Positions 38,547-47,658 of a stretch of 64,000 bases of DNA are shown here, piece after piece. Source of the DNA: Methylobacillus gramineus (GTDB lineage: Bacteria > Pseudomonadota > Gammaproteobacteria > Burkholderiales > Methylophilaceae); the NCBI RefSeq assembly GCF_020532675.1, contig NZ_JAJAVE010000003.1, positions 124,001 through 188,000 on the forward strand. Direction: 5' to 3'. Below the pieces are notes generated by a model, which was not told the origin of the DNA, did no database searches, and saw nothing but the letters and a program-made list of their open reading frames with translations. A program made the position numbers and the translations under genes. Positions within the stretch are counted from its first letter, which is position 1. Each line of letters starts with the position of its first letter.

Positions 38547-39545
38547 TCAGGCTGGTGCTCCTTGAGTGAGTGCTGGCCCAAACATCCTGTGATAGCGTTC
38601 GCGCATGGTGACGCTGCCCTGCATGCCGCCTTGATGCAGGTACAGCCAGCCCTGCCCGATTGTCTCGCGGTTTTCCAGCAGGTTAGCCCAAGCGACCACG
38701 TCATACAGCAGGTCAAACTCAATGCCTGTTTCCACCTCCAGCTCTGCCTGCAGTTGCCACAACTCACGATGGAGCGCCCCGAAATGATAATGGCGGCTGC
38801 CGGTAAGAATTTGGGGTATTGGATGTGGGGGGTGGGCATGCTGCGCTAGTGAGCTAAATTCTGCTTGCAGATAGGCGGCATCCCCATATACCGGGGTAGT
38901 GAACACATCCATGCCTTGCATCGCTACTGCCAGATGAAAAGCGCTGACGCCAGTCCCAGAAGGAAGAAATACGCTACTGATTCCCAAGCCTGTTGCGACA
39001 TGATCAATTTCCGCCGCAAGCAGCTGGAAGCCATGCGCCACTGAGGCATGGTGAGCGCCTTCGCCAAACACCAGGTCGTCTTCAGCAGGTACAAATGTCT
39101 TGCGTGTCATGCGGCGATAAAGCTCGCTATCCACATGCATGTGCATACCGCGCTCCAGCGCCAATGCCAGATTGCCTTTAGGCCTGGCTTTGAGCTCATC
39201 CGACAGATAAGGCAGTACGTAATGGAATTCCGCGCCCATCAGTTGTGCAAGTGCACTCAATGCCAGCATGGCATTGGATTGAGCCGAACCGTGGCTCCAT
39301 AGGTTTTTTGTGGGTGACAGGGAAGACAGGTTTTGCAGGTGATACGCCAGCTTATACAGTTTGTTGCCTTCTATTGCAGAGAAGTATTCAGCAGGAATAC
39401 CTTGGCAAAACGCCGGTGCAGGTGTGGTCTGGACGATTCTGCTGCCTGCAAGTATGGCAGGTGAAAGCAGCCGGGTTTCTATACGCAGGATGAAATTGAT
39501 ACCGGAAAAACTGCAATTGACATAACTAAAGCTGGGGGGAGACAT
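38547..39545 (-). CDS. PLP-dependent fold-II enzyme, ACC deaminase/D-cysteine desulfhydrase-like
   Basis: A 332-residue protein related to 1-aminocyclopropane-1-carboxylate deaminase and D-cysteine desulfhydrase. The PLP lysine lies in IEGNKLYKLAYHL; the substrate loop is LWSHGSAQSNAML, in place of the more usual GG-Q-SNH pattern; and the phosphate-binding loop is LPSGTGVSAFHLA. Altered active-site residues mean the substrate cannot be named. An ATG at 39545 is preferred to a TTG at 39557. It stands alone after the tRNA. Confidence 0.8.
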   Translation of the reverse strand: MSPPSFSYVNCSFSGINFILRIETRLLSPAILAGSRIVQTTPAPAFCQGIPAEYFSAIEGNKLYKLAYHLQNLSSLSPTKNLWSHGSAQSNAMLALSALAQLMGAEFHYVLPYLSDELKARPKGNLALALERGMHMHVDSELYRRMTRKTFVPAEDDLVFGEGAHHASVAHGFQLLAAEIDHVATGLGISSVFLPSGTGVSAFHLAVAMQGMDVFTTPVYGDAAYLQAEFSSLAQHAHPPHPIPQILTGSRHYHFGALHRELWQLQAELEVETGIEFDLLYDVVAWANLLENRETIGQGWLYLHQGGMQGSVTMRERYHRMFGPALTQGAPA

Positions 39546-39606
39546 AGATTGAATCAATCAAAGATACTGACTTCTCATGGTAAGCAAAAGCTGCACCACC
39601 TGCCAT

Positions 39607-39632
39607 AAAAAAACCGGCCACATGGGCCGGTT
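39607..39632 (-). terminator. Terminator after csbD
   Basis: AACCGGCC (39612-39619) pairs with GGCCGGTT (39625-39632) around a 5-base loop. On the minus strand it is followed by a run of seven Ts. It lies about 45 bases after the CsbD stop. Confidence 0.9.
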
Positions 39633-39674
39633 AATGGGAGTATGACTAGAGGAGAATCAAATCACACTATTTGA

Positions 39675-39881
39675 CTAGTGTTTGGTACAGCTGTTATTGA
39701 AGGATTCGATCTGCTTTTCAGCTTCTTCCTTCGAAATGCCATAGAGCTCCTGCAACTTGCCTGACAGCATTTCGCGGTTACCCTTGATCTGTTCAAACTG
39801 ATCATCTGTCAGCTTGCCCCATTGCTGGCGAACCTTACCTTTGAGTTGCTTCCAGTTACCTTCAACTTGATCCCAATTCAT
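39675..39881 (-). CDS. CsbD-family stress protein (YjbJ-like)
   Basis: A 68-residue hydrophilic helical protein starting MNWDQVEGNWKQLKGKV, followed by WGKLTDDQFEQIKGNREML, the CsbD/YjbJ signature. The ribosome site AAGGAG is strong and a terminator follows. Such proteins are among the most abundant general-stress proteins, but their molecular activity is not known. The last residues contain one Cys (NSCTKH). Confidence 0.93.
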   Translation of the reverse strand: MNWDQVEGNWKQLKGKVRQQWGKLTDDQFEQIKGNREMLSGKLQELYGISKEEAEKQIESFNNSCTKH

Positions 39882-40034
39882 TGTGTGCTCCTTAGCAGTG
39901 AGTGAAAATCTGGTGATTGATCGTCATGCGATTCACCATGAAGCACATCATAAAGGGAGAGTCGTGGTCGGACAGTCGGTAGCTCACTGAACTGCATGTC
40001 AGTGTTCGCTGACATAACCTCATAACACATCCGA

Positions 40035-43000
40035 TCAATGGTTATCTGGCATCCATGCCCTGCGCCATGTTTCCAGATTTGCTCCCGCCAGCATCCATTT
40101 GGCATGGATAACGCGTTGCAATTCGTCACCGGCCCTGGCTGTGGCATCGAGGTCATTGATGTGCATGCGGATGGCATCCACCCAGTCGCGGAAGCGGTTT
40201 TTAACGCGCGTAACAGGCAGATTATCTTCCTGGTAACAGCGTACATCGCTGCAAATGACAGGGAAGCCGCAGGCACCATATTCCAGCAGACGCAAGTTGC
40301 TCTTGCACTCGTTGAACAGGTGCTGCTCAACCGGTGCCAGCGCCAGGTCCAGGTTCAGCCTGGCCAGGGCTGCCGGATATTGACTGATGGGGAGACCTGT
40401 ATGGTACTCATGTACATAGGGCTGCAATTGGATTGGGCACATGCCAAAAAATACCCATTCAACCTCATCAGCCAGTTCCTTGACGACATCGATAATCAGT
40501 TCCAGGTCACCGGTATGGCTGTCTCCCCCGGCCCAACCAACCCGTGGTTTGGCGCTGGTGCGGCGCTTGCCCTGCAAGTCCTTCCACCAGGCCACAGGCA
40601 GGAGGTTCTTGATCACGCGGATATCCGGATGCATGCCAGCAAGAGCTTCTGCCAGCGCCGGGGTGGAGACGACAAAGCGGTCCACCAGGCTCAATCCACG
40701 GCGCATGGTTTTGACGATGTCCTTGGGCATGCGCTGGCGATGTATGCTCCTCATAGGCAGATTGGGCAGGTAGTCATCCAGTTCATAGACCTTGAAGGCC
40801 TGGGAAAAGGCGTGGATCCTGCGCGTGGATTCCAGGCGATCCTCTGAGGTAGGCTGTTGTAGCACAATCACATCGGGTGCAAAGCGTTCCAGTTCAGCTG
40901 GGGATAGAAACTGCATGGACAGCGCACCGTCCACCACACCCGCATCACGCAAAGCAGTCAATGGTTGAATAACCCGATAATGACCACAGCCTGCCGCGTC
41001 TGAATGGTGCGCCAGCAGGCTTGGTAAAGGACGCCAGGATTGCAATGGCCGCCAGGACAAATAAGATTCGGCCAGCTTGAAGCCTTGTTCGTTATGTAGC
41101 GAAAATCCTGGGTTGTAGGCCGGATCACGGGACAACACGGGCAGCCAGCGGGCATACATGGCATCTTCTTCCTCTGCGCTGGCGCTGGTGGCAGTCGGCA
41201 TATCCATGAGTAGCTGCACACGTGGTGTCCAGACATTGAGAAAGCCAGCCTGTTGCAGTTTCAGGCACAGGTCCACATCAGGCCAGCGTGAGAGCAAGGG
41301 CTCTTCATCAAAACCGCCTGCTTCCAGAAACAAATCCCGACGCAGCATCAGGCATTCACCGCTGAGGGCGGAATAATTCTGGTCCACCTGCAGGCGTTGC
41401 ATATAGCCGCCATCCTCGTGGGAGAACCCTTCAAACGCGCGTCCAGTTGGGCCATTCAAGCCTAGCAGCAGCCCTGCATGGCGGATTTTGCCATCAGCAG
41501 ACAGCAGCTTGCTACCGACGATGCCTACTTCAGGGCGCTGGCCATGGTTGAGCAGTTGCTGCAGCCAGTCCTGGCTCAGGATGCCAGCACCGGCACCCAG
41601 CCATAGCAGGAAATCCCCTTGGGCCTGTTGAGCGGCCTGGTTACACAATGTGGTATGAGAGAGCTCACCAGTAAAGCGCAATACACGCAGCTGTGCTACC
41701 TCCATGGCTTCAATACCAGCCAGCCAGGTGCAAACGTCGGCTGCGTGATTGCCATGGTCCAGCAACAGGACTTCATAGTGCGGGTAGGTGGTGTTTGCCA
41801 GCAAGGTGTCCAGGCAACGCTGTACCTGAGAGAGCCTATCCTTGACGACGATCATGATGCTCACCGCAGGTTGTTGCGGGTGACCGTAATGGATGTCGTA
41901 GCATCTGGGCAGGCGGCTGGTGATTTGCGGCTGCTCATAACCGCGTGCCCTTAGATGGCGTTCAATCACCATCTGTTCTTCTGTGTGCTCTTCCAGCAGG
42001 AAAGAGTTGCCTGTCAGTAGTGGTTCGCTGATGTGGCCGATAGCGCTTGTACCATGTTGCTCGATCAGGCGCAGCTGATATTCCAGCTCAAAAGCCTGTG
42101 AAAATTCGGTATTGAATCCGCCATGCTCCAGCCAGGTTGTCCTGCGCAACAGCCAATGCGGAGACACGCTTGCCGGAAAGCTGAGCAGGAGGTCGAGGTT
42201 GAAGTCTGGCCGCAATATCAGCCCCAGTTCATCATCCTCCAGCCGCACCAGTTCATCGGCATAGGCCGCATGGCAAGTGTCAGGTAAGGTGGCGAGCTCC
42301 AGGGCGGTGATCAATAGGCCGCTGGGCATGAATTCGCTGCCAGCTTCCACCAGCAGTAGCCAGTCTGTTTCCAGTCTTGCCACCTCTTGGTTGATGACAT
42401 GGAGAAGATGACCCTCGCTGAAAGTTAGCACCCTCGCCTGCTGTTGAGTCGTGGGCAAGGATGATGGTGTCAATACCGACACTTCCAGATTCTGATAGCG
42501 ATTGGTATCAGCAAGGCTGTTCAGTGTACGTTCAATCGCCGCTGGGTTCCCTGTTTGGTCAATCAATAAAATGGCGATGCGTGGCCCGCTATTGAGGGAT
42601 GACAGGCGCTGTGCAATCAGGGGATGTTGCGCAGCGCTGGGCACACGTGCTTCCAGCCATGATGACAATGGCACACTGCCCAGGCCTGCTGCCCGGTGCA
42701 GGGCCGCCAGCAAGTTCACTGGTTTGAACACGCGCGCCTTGAGGCGGGTGATCGGTGCTACATTCACCAGGCGGTTATCGCCAGATGAGCGATACCAGCC
42801 AAGGTCGCGGATAGTCTGGCGAAAATCATCATGTCCCTGCCGGCCTATCCCGGGCTGATCTCGTCCGACCTGGCTGAACTGTGCTTGCGATACCCGGAAC
42901 TTGGTCAATGGCTTGGCGAGGAAAGCCAGGTTGCCTTTTTGCAATAATTTGGCATATAACGCTAAGTCACCGACCCAGGAAATTTCCTTGCCATTGAGCG

Positions 43001-43565
43001 ACATCAGTTGATCTGCAATCTCCCGCAGGTCCTCACGCCGCGCCATGATGCAGCTGGGCTCGCCAATAAAGTTGATGGTGTGGTCACCGAGAAACGACAC
43101 CAGCTCCTTGCCATCCAGCAGCACATCTCCAGAAAAAGGGAAGCAGGTCGGCAGAATGTCGGGCAATGACTCGCCATCATCATCAATCCGCAGGCGTCGA
43201 GAGGAAGCCAGGGCAATATCTGGCTCGTTTTCTATCACTGCAGCCAGTTCGGCTACGCATGCAGGATCCAGCACATCGTCGTCGTGCAGGAACTTGATGT
43301 ATTTTCCTCTGGCGTGATATATGCCCATCGCGGTGTTGGCACGCTCTCCAAAACGATATTCAGTCTTGAAATAACGAATGGGGAATGGAGAGCCCGCCTG
43401 TTCCTGTTTTACCAGTTCAGCGATATGTTCATCTGCACTGTCATCGTAGATGACCAGTTCTAATGTCGGATAAGTCTGGGCAAGTGCACTGTGCAACGAT
43501 TGCTTCAAATACTGTAGCTTGTAAGCTGGCATGACGATGCTGACCAGCGGAAATTCACTTGCCAT
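40035..43565 (-). CDS. Very large multidomain glycosyltransferase (GT2 + GT2 + GT4-like)
   Basis: A 1176-residue protein with at least three glycosyltransferase units. Residues 1-260 are a GT-A fold GT2 domain (SIVMPAYKLQYLKQSLHSAL, YDDSADE, FLHDDDVLD). About 330-800 contain GT2-like repeats, the clearest starting VSIMIVVKDRLSQVQRCLDT and including GGFDEEPLLSRWPDVDL. The last 340 residues form a GT-B/GT4-like domain (CGHYRVIQPLTALRDAG, RVGWAGGDSHTGDLELI, NLRLLEYGACGFPVICSD). Proteins of this size commonly build several linkages of O-antigen or flagellin glycans. It ends the minus-strand island. Confidence 0.88.
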   Translation of the reverse strand: MASEFPLVSIVMPAYKLQYLKQSLHSALAQTYPTLELVIYDDSADEHIAELVKQEQAGSPFPIRYFKTEYRFGERANTAMGIYHARGKYIKFLHDDDVLDPACVAELAAVIENEPDIALASSRRLRIDDDGESLPDILPTCFPFSGDVLLDGKELVSFLGDHTINFIGEPSCIMARREDLREIADQLMSLNGKEISWVGDLALYAKLLQKGNLAFLAKPLTKFRVSQAQFSQVGRDQPGIGRQGHDDFRQTIRDLGWYRSSGDNRLVNVAPITRLKARVFKPVNLLAALHRAAGLGSVPLSSWLEARVPSAAQHPLIAQRLSSLNSGPRIAILLIDQTGNPAAIERTLNSLADTNRYQNLEVSVLTPSSLPTTQQQARVLTFSEGHLLHVINQEVARLETDWLLLVEAGSEFMPSGLLITALELATLPDTCHAAYADELVRLEDDELGLILRPDFNLDLLLSFPASVSPHWLLRRTTWLEHGGFNTEFSQAFELEYQLRLIEQHGTSAIGHISEPLLTGNSFLLEEHTEEQMVIERHLRARGYEQPQITSRLPRCYDIHYGHPQQPAVSIMIVVKDRLSQVQRCLDTLLANTTYPHYEVLLLDHGNHAADVCTWLAGIEAMEVAQLRVLRFTGELSHTTLCNQAAQQAQGDFLLWLGAGAGILSQDWLQQLLNHGQRPEVGIVGSKLLSADGKIRHAGLLLGLNGPTGRAFEGFSHEDGGYMQRLQVDQNYSALSGECLMLRRDLFLEAGGFDEEPLLSRWPDVDLCLKLQQAGFLNVWTPRVQLLMDMPTATSASAEEEDAMYARWLPVLSRDPAYNPGFSLHNEQGFKLAESYLSWRPLQSWRPLPSLLAHHSDAAGCGHYRVIQPLTALRDAGVVDGALSMQFLSPAELERFAPDVIVLQQPTSEDRLESTRRIHAFSQAFKVYELDDYLPNLPMRSIHRQRMPKDIVKTMRRGLSLVDRFVVSTPALAEALAGMHPDIRVIKNLLPVAWWKDLQGKRRTSAKPRVGWAGGDSHTGDLELIIDVVKELADEVEWVFFGMCPIQLQPYVHEYHTGLPISQYPAALARLNLDLALAPVEQHLFNECKSNLRLLEYGACGFPVICSDVRCYQEDNLPVTRVKNRFRDWVDAIRMHINDLDATARAGDELQRVIHAKWMLAGANLETWRRAWMPDNH

Positions 43566-43720
43566 TCCTTACCACCTTTTTGCGATTCAATATTAAGATT
43601 TGCTTCGAAAATTATACGCTGTGCAAGATGTGCTTTATTGTCTGAACAGTCGGGATAACACCCGGTTAATATCTGAATTGTGCTTATGCTATCTAACTGT
43701 TGATATCCCACCTTCATATG

Positions 43721-43739
43721 TAGCAGCCAAGTGCTGCTA
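43721..43739. repeat. Inverted repeat between divergent glycan genes
   Basis: TAGCAGC (43721-43727) and GCTGCTA (43733-43739) flank a 5-base spacer in the 265 bases separating the large glycosyltransferase from the plus-strand methyltransferase. No T run follows on either strand, so an operator is more likely than a terminator. Confidence 0.3.
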
Positions 43740-43830
43740 AGATAATATACACGGCGGCTGAGTATATATAATACGTGCGCACCCCTAATAATAAATGCTC
43801 AACAGGGCACAAACATGGAGTCATCATTTT

Positions 43831-44532
43831 ATGCGCCACCCGAGCAAGACACATACCTTGGAAAAGATTAAGAACATTGGCATGCCGATAGGGACCATTC
43901 TTGACGTGGGCGTGTTGACAAGAACGACAGAGCTGATTGCGGCCTTTCCAGACAAGCATCACCTGCTTTTTGAGCCATATCCAGGCTGGAATGAAAAAAT
44001 ATCCCATCATTATCGGGAGATTTCCCATGACATCATCAATATTGCCGTTTCCGATCAGGACGGCACTGCCACGCTTGAGCTACGATCAGTCAATCCAGAA
44101 TATGCAGTTACCCATACCGCTATCGTAGAAGAGCCAGAGCCTGGACGCCAGAGTATAACGGTGCCCATGTTCAAGCTGGATACCGTGTTGCTTGATCATC
44201 AAGTGCACCCTGCCCCCTACCTGCTGAAAATTGATGTCGATGGGCATGAAATGCCGATCCTGAAAGGGGCGCAAGAGACCTTGAAGCAATGCAGTGTCGT
44301 GATTGTAGAGGCCTCCATCAGGAGCTTGATGGAGCGTGCGAAAGCCCTGGAGGCTGCTGGATTCACCTTATTCGATATCGTGGATATCTGTTACTACGAC
44401 AATTATCTCTGGCAGGTGGATTTGGTGTTTCTCAACACGCAAATGATGATTGATCACCAATGTGGCCTGCAATATCTCCGGCCATACGATTTCGTGAATA
44501 AACTCCAGGCCTTTATCCCTGAAAATTACTGA
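43831..44532 (+). CDS. FkbM-family SAM-dependent methyltransferase
   Basis: A 233-residue class I methyltransferase. The SAM site is in ILDVGVLTRTTELIAAF, the acidic strand 2 is LLFEPYPGWNE, and the FkbM signature is LLKIDVDGHEMPILKGAQET. FkbM proteins usually O-methylate sugars. It is the only plus-strand gene in the island. GGAG at 43817-43820 favours the ATG at 43831; an in-frame ATG at 43795 would add 12 residues and has no ribosome site. It is flanked by two minus-strand glycan genes. Confidence 0.85.
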   Translation: MRHPSKTHTLEKIKNIGMPIGTILDVGVLTRTTELIAAFPDKHHLLFEPYPGWNEKISHHYREISHDIINIAVSDQDGTATLELRSVNPEYAVTHTAIVEEPEPGRQSITVPMFKLDTVLLDHQVHPAPYLLKIDVDGHEMPILKGAQETLKQCSVVIVEASIRSLMERAKALEAAGFTLFDIVDICYYDNYLWQVDLVFLNTQMMIDHQCGLQYLRPYDFVNKLQAFIPENY

Positions 44533-44608
44533 TCGGTAACCAGTTCCCCTGCATTACCCACAGCAGGTAAGCTTCCATTGCTTCCTGCTTTGGGTACGAT
44601 GATATTGC

Positions 44609-46570
44609 TCAAGAAGGACTAATAAACACCTCAAGCGGCACGAAAGGGAAAATCGCTTCATCAAACAATACGGACTGCGGATTTGAGTTGATCACGACCG
44701 AAGGCCAGGATTGAGCCTGGCTGTCCCTGGCAATGTCTCGGAATGCGCTGACATGCAGCTCCTGCCCTGGATTAGGGATATTGTATTTATCGCCTGCCTG
44801 CTGATAATCATCAAAGAAATAATTGGGATTGTGCTTGGGGGTTTCGGCGATGACCAGCTTCACCCCACCTGCAGATTGGGCTTCGGGGATGATTTCGACA
44901 TAGCGTAAATCCACCCCCAGAATGGCGATTTCCGAATAGCCCAGATGTGCACCGTAACGCACTGCAAAGGCGCCTGTTGTGACGATGCCATTGACTGGAT
45001 CCAAGCCCTTGATGGGGATGGAAGACTGGAGTTTGAGGCCACGCAAAGAGGCTTTCTTGGGTAGTCCACGGAATGATTCAAGGAAGAAAACATTCTGTCT
45101 GTCCCGCAGGTCGGGATAGTAATTCAATATCTTGCTGAGTAAAAAAGCGCTCCTGACTTTGCCGGACACAATCATCTGGTGGATGGCGCTGGCGTGTGTC
45201 TCGATCAACTGGTCGTCCAGGCAGACATAGTGATCCGGATACCAGTTGATACGGTCCCAATGGCGATAGGCCGCATTCATGCCTATCGTATCAACGCCAG
45301 ATAATGAGTGAAGATCAACGTGCTTGAGCGAAGGTCCATTTCCCAGTACCACCAGTTTGTTGGTGCGACGCATCCCTGAACCAGTTTCCTGCGTATGTCT
45401 TGTCGCCTCTGATGCTTCCAGTGCTTCAATACGGCGGATCAGGCTGAGACCCCCTGAGCGCAGGAATGACTCGTGGGGTAATGTCCTGCCCCAAGTCATG
45501 ACAGCGGAATAGTCTCCCCATTGATCCAGCGTTTCCCTTGCATGGTGGTGGGCCATCACGGGGATATGGGCGACAACGGGAGCTTGCCGCTCGGGTGTCA
45601 GGGTCTGCTGCCAGAATAAGGGCGAGAGGAAATCACGGAAATGTATTTGCTGATAGGCCTGCTCAGAAAACAATGCCCCTGCGAGCGGGATCAACGGCTG
45701 GTAAAACAGGTAAGCGGTTTTATCAAACCATTCTGCTTCTTGCAGGATTTCAGCGTTGATGCCGGCAAGTATCAGGTCTTCATTGGAGGAAAGGATTTGA
45801 TAGCTGCCCTGCTGGCACAGGGTGGCGGCCTGCCCGGTAATGAGCGTCAATGCTGCACGCTCCTCTTGTGCAAAGCTGGCAGTTGGGGAAGTGGTCTTGT
45901 AAAGCAGACGCCTTCCCTGGCTCAGTGTATGGAGTTGCTCAGCGAATTCATCACAATGGAGCAGCTTGCTATCAGGCTTCTGCAAGGCGCTGTCGTAAGG
46001 TGTCTGGGCGATATAGATCAGGCTGTCATCAAGATTGTCGAAATGGAAGCTACCCTCTTCTTCCAGTTGTGCCTTATGCATGCGTACATTGGCAGCCAAT
46101 GCGGCTGCCTCAAGGCGGATTTCTTCATGCTTGACGGCATGGATGTTGATCCTCTGGAATATGTCCGCACTTGAGGATCGTATGGCGATGTAAAGATCGC
46201 GCGCAAAGCGTAGTGGGGATGTCCTGACATCAATGAAATCGTAAGCGCGTGCTTTGCATGCTTGTGCCAGCCATGGTGGCATATCGATTGATAGCACCAG
46301 GGTGTCCGCAGGGATGTGCGCAAACAGATAATCGACGGCGGCCTGGGGGATATTCCATGGTGTGCGTTGCGATCCTGCGAGCGTAATAAACTGTTCAAGA
46401 TCAAACCCTGGCAGCAAGCCCGATAGCTTCTTCCTGATGGTGGGTGGATAGGCAATATCAATATGACAACCCTGCCGGATGGGTTCGCGAATCAGGTCCA
46501 GCATGCCGTGCTGTCGTGACAGCCTGTTGTTGAACAAATCTGGCAGGCAGATGATGTTGGTGATGCTCAT
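44609..46570 (-). CDS. Probable glycan-biosynthesis protein with GNGPSL (DUF115/sialyltransferase-like) domain
   Basis: A 653-residue protein I do not recognise as a whole. About residues 405-610 carry LVVLGNGPSLKHVDLHSL, then IGMNAAYRHWDRINWYPDHY and IVTTGAFAVRYGAHLGYSEI. This GNGPS-plus-Rossmann pattern is shared by DUF115/MAF-type flagellin-modification proteins and GT42-like sialyltransferases. The N-terminal 400 residues have no motif I can assign but include a His-rich stretch (AHIPVMAHHHARETLDQWGD) suggestive of a GT-B transferase. Its place among glycan genes supports a sugar-transfer role. Confidence 0.72.
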   Translation of the reverse strand: MSITNIICLPDLFNNRLSRQHGMLDLIREPIRQGCHIDIAYPPTIRKKLSGLLPGFDLEQFITLAGSQRTPWNIPQAAVDYLFAHIPADTLVLSIDMPPWLAQACKARAYDFIDVRTSPLRFARDLYIAIRSSSADIFQRINIHAVKHEEIRLEAAALAANVRMHKAQLEEEGSFHFDNLDDSLIYIAQTPYDSALQKPDSKLLHCDEFAEQLHTLSQGRRLLYKTTSPTASFAQEERAALTLITGQAATLCQQGSYQILSSNEDLILAGINAEILQEAEWFDKTAYLFYQPLIPLAGALFSEQAYQQIHFRDFLSPLFWQQTLTPERQAPVVAHIPVMAHHHARETLDQWGDYSAVMTWGRTLPHESFLRSGGLSLIRRIEALEASEATRHTQETGSGMRRTNKLVVLGNGPSLKHVDLHSLSGVDTIGMNAAYRHWDRINWYPDHYVCLDDQLIETHASAIHQMIVSGKVRSAFLLSKILNYYPDLRDRQNVFFLESFRGLPKKASLRGLKLQSSIPIKGLDPVNGIVTTGAFAVRYGAHLGYSEIAILGVDLRYVEIIPEAQSAGGVKLVIAETPKHNPNYFFDDYQQAGDKYNIPNPGQELHVSAFRDIARDSQAQSWPSVVINSNPQSVLFDEAIFPFVPLEVFISPS

Positions 46571-46608
46571 ATGAAATTCAACTCTCGCTCTGTTGGTATC
46601 GCCTGTTT

Positions 46609-47634
46609 CTATTCACTGCGCTTGAGCAATGCAGCCCGATTGCGCGCCTCGATGACTTGCAGCCCATGCTCCAGTAGCCAGGGCATGGCGGTGGTGCCCT
46701 TTGCTACCCATTGGTCATTTTCCAGCCAGGTATCATCAAAGCAGACCAAGCCATCGGGGGCTAATTTTTCATCCACAGCATGAGCGCACTCCAGGTGCAT
46801 TTGATGACAAGCAGCATCGCTGATGGGAGCGCCCAGCATCTTGATATAACGGCTTTGCCTGAGTTCGGAATGCATACCGTGGTCAAAGTCATAGGCATCA
46901 AGGAACAGGAAATCGAATTCTGCTGGATAATCGCGAAGATAATCCTCACCCTTCATCGTGATGGCTTCAAATGGCATCCCCAGGCGGGTAAACATATCAT
47001 TGGCCATGCGCGTGTTATGCGGGTCCATGTCTACCGTGATGAAATGCAGGTCATGTGATCGGCAAAATTCGGCAAGTATTTTTGTGGAGCCCTGGCCCGG
47101 AACATTTTCCCGTACCGTGCCAATTTCAATCAATACCCGCTTTCTTCCATCGGATCGTTTGCCGATCTTGTGCAGGTTGTCATGCAGGTGATTCAGCAAT
47201 ACATCATGACCATGCTGGATGTTGCGCTTTCTGTGTGCATTTTGCTCTACATATCGCTCAAGCAAGGAGCGTTTGTTGCCCTCTTCCAGGTGTAAGCCCG
47301 GCAGCTTTTCAATATAGTGGCGACACACTAGGTCCAGGGCTTCATCAGTCTCTCCCAATGTGACCAGGCGCTGGATCAGCAAAGGGTAATGATCCGTGTT
47401 GACGGCTGCGAGGTGCTCTCTTGCCATCTGCAGGAAACCGATGGCTGCCATGCGGTTATTGATGTGCTTGAACTCATCGGAGAGCGCGAGATAAAACAGG
47501 AATCTCTTTTTTTCATCTAGTGCATCACTGAACAGTATGGTATCCACCGCCTCAAGCACATCTGTGCTTGTCATGCAGTGTTGCGCCAGATCTATACATT
47601 GTGTGGGCAATGTGGGTGTGTGGTTATTCAGCAT
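46609..47634 (-). CDS. Class I SAM methyltransferase with N-terminal helical region
   Basis: A 341-residue protein. The first 150 residues are helical and TPR-like (HINNRMAAIGFLQMAREHLA). The rest is a Rossmann-type methyltransferase: VLIEIGTVRENVPGQGSTKI (SAM loop), DLHFITVDMDPHN (acidic residue after strand 2), EFDFLFLDAYDFDHG and DGLVCFDDTWLEND. The target is unknown; sugar or glycoprotein methylation is inferred from context. The gap to its neighbours is short (24-38 bases), in line with an operon. Confidence 0.78.
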   Translation of the reverse strand: MLNNHTPTLPTQCIDLAQHCMTSTDVLEAVDTILFSDALDEKKRFLFYLALSDEFKHINNRMAAIGFLQMAREHLAAVNTDHYPLLIQRLVTLGETDEALDLVCRHYIEKLPGLHLEEGNKRSLLERYVEQNAHRKRNIQHGHDVLLNHLHDNLHKIGKRSDGRKRVLIEIGTVRENVPGQGSTKILAEFCRSHDLHFITVDMDPHNTRMANDMFTRLGMPFEAITMKGEDYLRDYPAEFDFLFLDAYDFDHGMHSELRQSRYIKMLGAPISDAACHQMHLECAHAVDEKLAPDGLVCFDDTWLENDQWVAKGTTAMPWLLEHGLQVIEARNRAALLKRSE

Positions 47635-47658
47635 AGGTCTTGGTCCATGGAGGTTGAT

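Noticed and set aside
38531-38839. 102-codon minus-strand frame inside the ACC deaminase-like gene
   Set aside because: Shadow of the PLP-enzyme gene in another frame.
39878-40330. 150-codon minus-strand frame overlapping the end of the large glycosyltransferase
   Set aside because: It lies mostly inside the glycosyltransferase in another frame and its composition (many Ser, Ala, Met) is that of a shadow.
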